This document shows positions 55,955 through 64,000 of a DNA stretch of 64,000 bases, piece by piece. Under the pieces are notes generated by a model. That model did not search any database. It had not been told where the DNA came from and saw nothing but the letters and a program-made list of their open reading frames with translations. This DNA is from Dipteris shenzhenensis. Its lineage: Eukaryota > Polypodiophyta > Polypodiopsida > Gleicheniales. The position numbers were made by a program, and so were the translations under genes. The DNA is taken from assembly GCA_047967505.1 (NCBI GenBank), contig CM106538.1. The stretch is one strand, 5' to 3'. How positions within the stretch are numbered: the stretch's first letter is position 1; every line of letters begins with the position of its first letter.

Positions 55955-56190
55955 CTTGGCTCTCCATCCTGCAACACTCCACCAACCATAGCCATGACCA
56001 AGGGAGTTGCAGGATGGGGAGCCAAGGGAAACGGGTCTCCATTGAGTTCTCTCTGCCAATGGTGCCTTGAAAGAAGCAATTCTTTGATAACCCCACCAGT
56101 GCCTTGAAAGAAGTTGCTATGATGAAGGCAATTCCTTGAAAGACTTGAAAGAAAAACCTCATGACCAACCATGTTGCAGGATGGGAAGCC
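55955..56190. repeat. Inverted and direct repeats around CCTTGGCTCTCCATCCTGCA
   Basis: GCCTTGGCTCTCCATCCTGC (about 55956) is inverted as GTTGCAGGATGGGGAGCCAA (about 56005), giving a hairpin with a loop of about 26 nt. A second copy in the inverted orientation lies near 56173. The related unit CAACTTGG(A/T)G followed by AGTTCCCT recurs to about 56430. Confidence 0.6.
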
Positions 56191-57050
56191 AAGGGAAATG
56201 AGTCGTCATTGTTCCGTGAGGCACTGGGAGAGAACTCAACTTGGTGTTGAGCCTCTCATAATTGCACACAACCTTCCACACTAGGGAAGGAACTCAACTT
56301 GGTGATCAGCTCTAATGCACTGAGAGCATGCATCAGTGTGTTGGAGCTCACCACCATATTGAGTTCCCTATCCGTTGTCAAATGTTGTGCTCAATTGAGC
56401 TCACCTCCAAGTTGAGTTCCCTTTTCCAATACCTTGATTTCTGAAGTTGCTATGAAAAAGATTATTTCAATTAAGAGGTGCTCGTATTGCCCCCTACATA
56501 CGCGGAGTTCCACATCAAAATTGTAAGAAAGTCTTACTTACGATAGCACTACGAGGTGCTCGTATTGCCCCCTGCATACAAGGCACTAGGTCAAAAGTGT
56601 AAGAAAGTGCTAACAAGGGCAAAAATTGACACCTAGTCCTACCATAGTAGTGGTGTTGACAAGTGCTTAAACAAGTGTCACAAAAACAAAGGGCTAGCAT
56701 CTTTTTATGTAATCTCTTTTGTTAAATGTTTGCTTCGGATGTAATTTATTTTGTTTCAATTTCGATCTAATACTATAATCGTAAAACTCTCAGATGTAAT
56801 TTCTTTTGTGTCAATTTCAATGTAGTAGACAATCAATGATGTTATCCGACATCCATTTCAAAATAGTGCAAAATATAATTTGTGAATATTTAAAAAGTAC
56901 AAGACTTGCAAATGGAAATATGACAATATGTCAAAATTGCAAGTTTATAGATAAGTTTTCATATCATCCCTTGGATGCATTGCATCATTTTCATGAACAC
57001 GGTGTGCATGAAATTTAGTTAACAGCAATTCCATTATCATTCATTCCTAA
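56191..57050. other. No recognisable gene
   Basis: Repeats of GAGTTCCCT and of GAGGTGCTCGTATTGCCCCC (twice, near 56480 and 56551) occur; no coding motif is visible. Confidence 0.4.
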
Positions 57051-57058
57051 GCCTCATT

Positions 57059-58420
57059 CTAGCACAAGTGGAGTTTACAATCCCACAATAGCTTTATTAC
57101 ATGCCCTAAGTATAGTTCATCACTTGACAGTGCGGACCTACACCCCACAAGGAAGCTGGCTATTTTGGCAAGTAACCAACCAACACCATAGCAATATGAC
57201 ATGTCTGACCATGTGCCATTTGATTGAGGTATAGCATCATTTCTTGCATAAAGCTCTGGTGCAAACCAAGGAAATCTTGACTTTGGAGCAAGCGCCTGAA
57301 CCTGCTCGGGCTTGCTCTCAGTTTTGTGGAGACACCTTCCCCAATCAATAATGCTCACCTGCATAGATTTCCCATCTGGTGTGCAATCTAGCACATAGTT
57401 TCTGGCATTCAAATCAATGTGTCTGAACCCCTCTCGTGCACTTCTTTCATTGCACTAGCAATCGCTGTGCAAATGGCAAGAGCGTTCTTACAAAACAGGG
57501 ATGCTCGCATCTGACTGCATGTATCATGCCACACATTGCAAGGTTACTCATGGGGATTGCCTCACCTTGCCCAGTTTGGATAATCATGATACATGGAAGG
57601 TAGGATCATGAGCATGTCATAAACACTACCTCCATTGAAGTATGGACTAATTAACCAAAGATGCAAACATGTGTGTAACCAATTGTGCGACACACGGCCC
57701 TATGCATTACAGTCATTGCCATCTCTGTCTTCAACGATTTATGTGCATGTGGAGTATCATTCCTCAACTTCTTGCCAGCATAAGATAGGGTTGGCTTGAA
57801 ACCTGGCACACCCTCTATCTTAACCTGGTACACTTTTCCTTCCACTCCCCCGCCTAATTCCTCAAGAATTATCAATGCAACTAGTGGAAAGTGTAGAGCA
57901 TATGTCAACAAACTTCATGCACAAGCCTATTTGTACCTTGCCATCTTGACTACTCATGTCTATTCTTTCAAAGGAGCCACTAGCAATTTGGGTATAATAT
58001 TGCATGGCGACATTCGATAGTCTACCAACCACACCTTTTTCCTTTGGATTTTTCCTATGAATGGCAATGCGGGATTGTTTCAATCTACGAGCCACCTATC
58101 CAACTTTGACCTTGCTGCATCATGGTTAAGGGATCTAACTACTTTACCATTTCCCATTATGCAATTACATCACCCAGCACTCTAGGTAGGAAATTTAGTA
58201 TAGCCTCTTTCTCCTCTTTCCGCTCCACCTCTCTCCACCTTGTTTAGCTACAGTCAAATTGAGCAAGTATGCGCTAATGCATTTCATCCTTGGTATGCAG
58301 AATCTCTCTTATTTGCTCCTTACTCAATGTAATAATATGTCAAATGCACACCCTATGGACAAGGCATTGCAAATCAATTCTCCAAGTGTCTCTCTGTCTC
58401 TTTGAAGGGGCGGCTTCCAT
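57059..58420 (-). pseudogene. Protein-kinase pseudogene
   Basis: From ATG 58420 the minus strand reads MEAAPSKRQRDTWRIDLQCL with early stops, then an N-lobe with glycine loop LGGGVEGKVYQV and lysine AGKKL (57911-57651). Next come NPYFNGGSVYDMLMILPSMY (hinge region, with stops) and ASAMKEVHERG; after a 1-nt frameshift the catalytic loop HIDLNARNYVL and magnesium loop IIDWGRC follow, then WFAPELYARND and YCYGVGWLLAKIASF. HRD is replaced by HID and DFG by DWG, so even the ancestor was atypical. At least four stops and two frameshifts make it a pseudogene. No introns are obvious, so it may be a decayed single-exon gene or a retrocopy. It is the only recognisable host protein gene in the window. 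Confidence 0.75.
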
Positions 58421-58979
58421 GAGCAAGAAAGAGGTATAGATCTAATTCACAAAATAGTCATTATGTAAGCACTCGTGAGGTTTCGCTACCACGATGATGT
58501 GTACATACAAAAACCAACACATAGCAATTAAGTAATTTAGACATCTAGGCCCAATCGTAATGCATTACATTAACAATCAACAATCATTACAAATTGAGAT
58601 CTACGGACACATGCTAACATGAATTTCTAATAGATAATTATAATGTGGACCCTACAAGAAATAGCGCTTTCCATACAAATTACTCCAAGAAACCCTATCA
58701 GCCTACCAAAGGAGGATAGGCTATAAAAGATGAAACGAGAAACATAACAACAATCACGATGTAATGAACCAAGATGATCTAGATCAACATTGTGTGATCA
58801 CACATCTTGAGCTTGTTGGGAAGGTCGTCTTGTCGAGATGAATCTAGCCAGCCAAAGTGAACTATCATTCGGACAATAACTGACTCTATTGACAACTATG
58901 TACAATAAATATGAATATATGATAGTAGACCAAAGTGAGGTGAATCCAACCGGCCAAAGTGAGCCATCACCCCGCCTTG
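58421..58979. other. No recognisable feature
   Basis: AT-rich gap between the kinase pseudogene and the copia-2 LTR. AAGTGAGCCATCA and AACCGACTAAAA-like words resemble 54840-54880, hinting at an older shared repeat. Confidence 0.3.
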
Positions 58980-59330
58980 TGTTGAGATATCGAGCTCCAC
59001 TCGTGATATGCCAGGGTGACCGTTGTGCATTTATGTCACTGACTTGTTAGCTACAGATGCAGTTGGTACACTGCCCATGAATAATAGCTGGATGACAGCT
59101 ATCTTTATGTACTCTAGTTAGTGGCTCAGTTAGTATGCCACCTTATTTAGCTGAGTTTGGTTTGAGACCCACATATAGGGTTCACCTATTCTTTTGTACT
59201 AAGAGAGTTTTTTTGGCTTTCACAACTAAGAAGAGGAAAACCGTTTTCAACCTCCACCTTTGTGTATATTCCCCCATTGTGTATGTGAGAAAGCTGCAAG
59301 TGAGACTCCTTCTCTCCCACTCTCTTCACC
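58980..59330 (+). repeat. Copia-2 5' LTR
   Basis: Starts TGTTGAGATATCGAGCTC like the copia-1 LTR and ends ...CTCTCTTCACC before a primer-binding site. About 351 bp versus 298 bp in copia-1; the two LTRs share the edges and the GGTTCACNTAT..TTTGTACT middle. Confidence 0.8.
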
Positions 59331-59343
59331 TGGTATCAGAGCT
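59331..59343 (+). other. Primer-binding site of copia-2
   Basis: TGGTATCAGAGCT, the standard initiator-tRNA-Met complementary site, directly after the LTR. Confidence 0.88.
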
Positions 59344-59469
59344 TGGTTCGTGGTAATGAGCTCAAGAAAGCAAACCAAGTTCACGGTGTCCTAGTAAGAG
59401 GATCAGTGTTGCTTTCCTTTTTTCGACTTTGGGAGTAAATCTCTGCAGGTAGCATAGTCAAAAAGTGCA

Positions 59470-60960
59470 AGAATGCACTATCTCAGATTGGGACGCCCTT
59501 TGCAGTGTGGCGAGAGGGAAGCGTATGCTACAGGACAAGGAAAAACCCTTGGGTGAAATTATTTTTTTGATTTAAGGCCATTTCGGGGCCCATTTTGGTG
59601 GCAAAAGAATTTCCACAGTCACTTAGGAAAGTGCTCTGTTTTTAATGTGTGACAACTGTTCTACAGGTCGGTGAAAAGTTGTCATAGAATTTACATCGTA
59701 TGTCTGTGCATAGAGATATTGGGAGTGAAAGAATCATTCTTATTACCTGTTGATGCATAATAGTCACTAGGAAGTGACTGTGTGGCCAAATACCACTCTC
59801 ATCAGTTTTGCAAATTTGCCCTTGTGAGGCAAAAGTTTTGTTTTTTTGCACTGACTGAATATTTTCAAGTGTTCTGTAATGGTGTCTGATGCTCTTTCAT
59901 AGATTTTCACTAAAAAGCTTGACAAGAACAACTTCCAAGCATGGAAGTTTAGAATGATGAATTTCCTTAAGGGAAACGGCTATTAGGAGTTCATTACTAG
60001 AGCTGAACAAGAACTAGTTATTCCTAATGTTCCCAATAAACAGGAGTTGCAGGCATTTAAAGGCTAACATGAGAGAGCCAGAAAAATTATGTACTGGCTA
60101 TCTATAAGTATTTCAGATTCTATGATTGTGCATATTTAGGATGCAAGCACGCCAAAGGAGGCATGGGATACTTTGACAAAAATGTATAGCACTATTCTGA
60201 GTTTGTGTCCACTCTTTGCTTTCCTTTCAGTTTACCAACAAAGAGTGCACTATCTCATATTGGGACACCCTTCACGGTGTGGCAAGAGGGTAGTATATGC
60301 TGTGTTTTTGTTAGTACATTTTGTTTTTTATTAGAGGCCATTTCAGAGCCCATTTTGGTGGCGTAAGTTTTCCACAGGCACTCAGAAAAGTGCCCTATTT
60401 TTCGCTATGCAACCACTGTTCCGCAAGTTGGTAAAAAGTTGCTACGGAAATTGCATGGTATGCCTGTGCACAGAGATATTGGGAGTGACAAAATCATTCT
60501 TATTGCCTATTGATGCAAAATCGTCACTAGGAAGTGACTATGTGGTCAAATACCACTTTCGTCAATTTGATTTTCCTTTGTGAGGCAGAAGTGGTTTTTA
60601 CAGTGACATAATATTTTTGCAGTGTTCTGTAATGGCGTCTGATGCTCTTTCACAGATAGTCACTGAAAAGCTTGACAAGAACAACTTCCAAGCATGGAAG
60701 TTTAGAATGACGAATTTCCTTAAGGGAAAAGGCTATTGGGAGTTCATTACTGAAGCTGAACAAGAACCAGTTATTCCTAATGTTCCCAATCAACAGGAGT
60801 TGCAGGCATTTAAAGACTGGCATGAGAGGGCCAGAAAAGTTATGTACTGGCTATCTATCAGTATTTTAGATTCTATGATTGTGCATATTCAGGATGCAAG
60901 CACACTGAAGGAGGCATGGGATACTTTGACAAAAATGTATAGCACAAATACGCAAGCCAG
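59470..60960 (+). repeat. Tandem duplication of copia-2 leader and gag start
   Basis: The leader from GCACTATCTCAGATTGGGAC (59475) through the gag start (ATG 59879) to ATGTATAGCACTAT (about 60195) is repeated from GCACTATCTCATATTGGGAC (60248) through ATG 60632 to ATGTATAGCACAAA (about 60945), with an offset of about 750-770 bp. The first gag copy has four stops (TAG 59900, TAG for Trp, TAA for Trp, TAG for Gln) and is dead; the second is the one joined to pol. Confidence 0.85.
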
Positions 60961-63740
60961 GAAAATGTAGCTCAAGCAAGAGTTGCATAATGTGCAGAGA
61001 AAAAATATGAGCATCAATGACTACCACATGAAGGTGAAGAAGATTGCAGATGCACTTGCTTCTATTGGGTCGCCAATGGAAGATGATGATTTAGTTTCTA
61101 TGACCTTGAATGGTCTAGGAAAGAATTATGCACAATTCCGTACATCCATTGCTGTCCGTGAGAATTTTCTTGATTTTGAGGAGTTGATTGCTCTTCTAAT
61201 TTCTGAGGAGCAGAGAAATGGTGATGCATCTTCTTCAGGAGGAACTTCAAAAGAAACTGTCTTCTACTCAAATGCTGGAAGAGGTAGAGGTAGAGGTAGA
61301 GGTAGAGCATGCCGATTTGGAGGCCATGGTAGAAATCAGAATATGCAACAAATTCAAGAAAACTAGTCCTATGGAGGAGGACATGGTAGCTTTAGAGGCA
61401 AGGGGAGCCAAAGAGGTCGTGGTGGATGGCAGAGAGGCCAAAATACAAACAACAATGTTATATGCTACTACTATGGTAAAATGGGTCATATGCTTAAAGA
61501 TTGCTATAAAAAGCAAAATGACATCATGACTGGAAAATTACAGCAAGGAAATTATGCATCCTCTAGTAGAGAGGGTGATGATAGAAATGAGAATTTGTTT
61601 ATGGTGCAGCACATGACCAATTCTGTGACAAGTGTAGAAGAAAGAAATGATGTGTCGTATGTTGACTCGGGTGCATCAAACCACATGACACATCTTGCAG
61701 AATGGATCAGGATGCAAGAAAAATGGAAAGACCTGGATTTGTGAAGACTGGTGATGATACTGCACATCCTATTATGCAGATTAGTAAAATTTATTTGTCT
61801 ATGCAGGATGGGAAAAAGAAATACCTCTCTGATGTATTTTATGTCCCGAATATCACCAAGAGCTTGGTTTCTATTGGTCAAATGGTTGAGCAGGGCTTGC
61901 AGGTCAGATTTAATCCTCATGGATGCTTTGTTGAGGATATGAAAAATAAAGGTCGCTTGATAACAAAAGGGAAGAATAAGGTAGAGTGTTTACATTGGAT
62001 GCAAACATGCCTGAATGGAGTGTAGCAATGTGTGCACATGGGACCGGTGTAGTTGTAGATATTGATATTTGGCATAAACGCATTGGTCATGTTAATGTAC
62101 AACGACTTAAATTAATGCAGGCCCAAAATATTTTTGTAGGATTGCCTAAGTTCAAGGCTGCAGAAATGCATAAGGTATGTGAAGCCTGTCAATTTGGAAA
62201 ATAGGCAAGGAAACCATTTCCTAGACATGTTCAAGAAAGTAAGAGGCCATTGGAATTAATCCACTCTGATGTGTGGACTACTAAAGCTACATCTATTGGA
62301 GGCTGTCATTATTTTGTCACTTTTATTGATGACTACAGTAGAAAAGTTTGGGTGTAATTTATGAAAAAGAAAAGTCAAGTGTTTGGGCATTTCAAAGCTT
62401 TTAAAGCTATGGTTGAGAAAGAAACAGGACTGCAAATAAAATTCCTAAGGTCAGATGCAGGGGGAGAGTACTTCTCAAATGAGTTTGCAAGGTTCCTGCA
62501 AGAGCATGGTATAAAGTAGCAATATTCATGTAGTCATACCCCACAACGAAATGGACTTGCAGAAAGGAAAAATAGGCATATTGGAGAGGTATCTCGTGCC
62601 ATGCTCAACGAAAAAGACCTACCATATTATTATTGGGCTGAAGCAGTTGCTACAGTAGTTTACATAATGAACAGGACTCCCACTGCAGCAATACATGGCA
62701 CGATGCCAGAGGAGATGTATACTAATAGGAAACCAGATATTTCTCATTTGAAAATTTTTGGTTTCATTGCCTATGTTCATGTGCTAGATGAGTTGAGGTC
62801 CAAGTTTGATCCAAAAGGTGAGAAGTGCATCTTTATTGGTTATTCTCTATAGCAGAAAGGGTATAGATGCTATAACCCTTCTACTCGTAAGTTTACAGTG
62901 AGCAGAGATGTTGTATTTGATGAGATGAGCAGCTGGTATAAACCAGTACATGTGATTGATGATATAGATGCACAAAATGGTAATGCTGCATAGAATTCAC
63001 GGTAGCAATCACAAAATATTAGTGGACCTACAGTGTCCTCTAGTAGTGGTTCACATACTTCGCCATGGACAGGTAGATTGAGATCAGGAGAATCTCCTCA
63101 AAGCAATGTAGATAGTGGTATGCAGGTATCACAAAAAGGAAAAGAGAAGGTAGATCAGCCCATGTTTGATGTGAATGCAGGTCACTCTTATGTGGATGGT
63201 GAATCCAGTGGCTCTGAACAGAGCATTGATGATGAGTTGGGTATACCTTCTGTTGTTACACCTAGAGTAAGGAAGACCAGGGATGTTTTGAGAGCACCTG
63301 GAAGTGAGCCTATTTTGCGTAAATCTACCAGAGCTAGGTATCCTGTGGATAGGTTGAAATATGATGGATTTACAACCATGCAGTATGCCTATATGGTCAA
63401 AGTGATACAGGAACCAGAACCCACTTCTTTTGAGCAAGCCATGGGAAAAGAAAAATGGGAGAAAGCCATGGATGAAGAAATGGATGCCTTGGAAGCAAAT
63501 GCTACATGGGAATTGGTGCCTTTGCCTAAAGACAAGAATGCAATTGGTTGTAAGTGGGTTTATAAGGTGAAGCACAATGCAAATGGTTCTGTGAATAGAT
63601 ACAAGGCAATATTAGTTGTCAAGGGGTATGCACAGACATATGGCATTGATTATGAAGAAACATTCAGTCTGGTTGCAAGGATGGCAACTATAAGAGCAGC
63701 CATTGCGATGGCTGCATCAAAGGGATGGTCTTTACATTAG
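60632..63740 (+). pseudogene. Copia-2 gag-pol
   Basis: Gag (MASDALSQIVTEKLDKNNFQ...), RG-rich linker, zinc knuckle CYYYGKMGHMLKDC (second Cys is Tyr), protease YVDSGASNHM, GAG-pre-integrase WHKRIGH...CEACQFGK, integrase IHSDVWTT, FIDDYS, RSDAGGEY and GLAERKNRHIGEV, linker, and the RT beginning ([28 protein letters not shown]). In-frame nonsense codons: TAG at 60968, 61364, 62202, 62517, 62850, 62991, 63003, 63738 and TAA at 62355. Frameshifts lie near 61710 and 61980. The frame is otherwise continuous. RT stops just after MDVKNAFLHGD (next entry), so YVDD and RNase H are missing. Confidence 0.9.
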
Positions 63741-64000
63741 ATGGATGTAAAGAATGCCTTCTTGCATGGTGATTTGCAAGAAGAGGTCTTTATGGAGTTG
63801 GATCCAAAAACTGAGAAGTGCATCTTTATTGGTTATTCTCTGCAGCAGAAAGTGTATAGATGCTATAACCCTTCTACTTATAAGTTTACAGTAAGCACAG
63901 ATGTTGTTTTTGATGAGATGAGTAGCTGGTATAAACCAGTAAATGTGATTGATGATGTAGATGCACAAAATGGTAATGCTGCACACAATTCATAGTAGCA
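63741..64000 (+). pseudogene. Chimeric 3' end of copia-2
   Basis: After MDVKNAFLHGDLQEEVFME the reading frame jumps to LDPKTEKCIFIGYSLQQKVY at about 63797. That repeats the integrase-linker segment at about 62805-63000 (FDPKGEKCIFIGYSL), including SSWYKPVNVIDD and QNGNAAHNS. About 200 bp of upstream-type sequence thus replaces the rest of RT. The window ends here, so whether pol resumes is unknown. Confidence 0.8.

Noticed and set aside
42803-63740. Reassignment of TAG to glutamine (as in some ulvophyte algae)
   Set aside because: The transposon families and MIR166 point to a land plant, CAG is abundant, several lesions are TAA, TGA or frameshifts, and duplicated copies show CAG and TAG side by side. 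Deamination at methylated CHG sites is simpler.

Overview
The window reads as nuclear DNA of a land plant. It holds two MIR166 precursors with the canonical mature sequence, Ty1/copia and Ty3/gypsy relics of plant type, and three related CACTA-superfamily elements carrying plant-style tnp2 transposase genes (with DUF4218- and DUF4216-like parts) that are split by ordinary GT-AG introns. The high transposon load, nested insertions and scarcity of host genes suggest a large-genome species, possibly a fern or other seedless plant; that last step is inference only.

Layout. 0.3-9.1 kb: a gypsy integrase scrap, then a large imperfect inverted repeat (arms 523-2465 and about 6137-9128). Its arms carry Ulp1-like protease remnants and small genes. 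The loop holds a second Ulp1-like remnant and the 5' half of a copia element (3644-6136). 9.1-13.6 kb: left-truncated CACTA element 'A', with tnp2 on the minus strand, an accessory gene on the plus strand and a palindromic CATAAG array between them. 13.6-20.4 kb: relics and a microsatellite-rich block with no convincing host gene. 20.4-22.2 kb: a promoter-like stretch, a CT-rich leader and two tandem MIR166 hairpins on the plus strand. 23.8-35.0 kb: rearranged CACTA element 'B', whose 3' transposase part is inverted and which carries a 2.3-kb insertion in a tnp2 intron. 35.2-45.3 kb: a decayed multi-exon gene of unrecognised family, split by CACTA element 'C' (37345-44903), which is complete with 30-bp terminal inverted repeats and a CAT target-site duplication. 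45.3-48.6 kb: minisatellites and unrecognised minus-strand ORFs. 48.6-52.5 kb: a minus-strand copia gag-pol. 57.0-58.4 kb: a minus-strand protein-kinase pseudogene. 59.0-64.0 kb: a second plus-strand copia with a tandemly duplicated 5' end and a chimeric 3' end; the window ends inside it.

How the parts work. In each CACTA-type element tnp2 and an accessory gene diverge from a shared central region. The accessory protein has a GTSHFGAGG/STHFGAGG-type core and an acidic tail, and is probably a TnpA-like DNA-binding partner. In B and C, arrays of a TAGACGCG-type motif lie near the termini and in the central region. Most nonsense codons in the decayed genes are TAG where relatives have CAG, as expected from deamination of methylated CHG sites in silenced transposons. 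The strongest functional locus is the MIR166 pair, whose known targets in land plants are class III HD-ZIP transcription factors.
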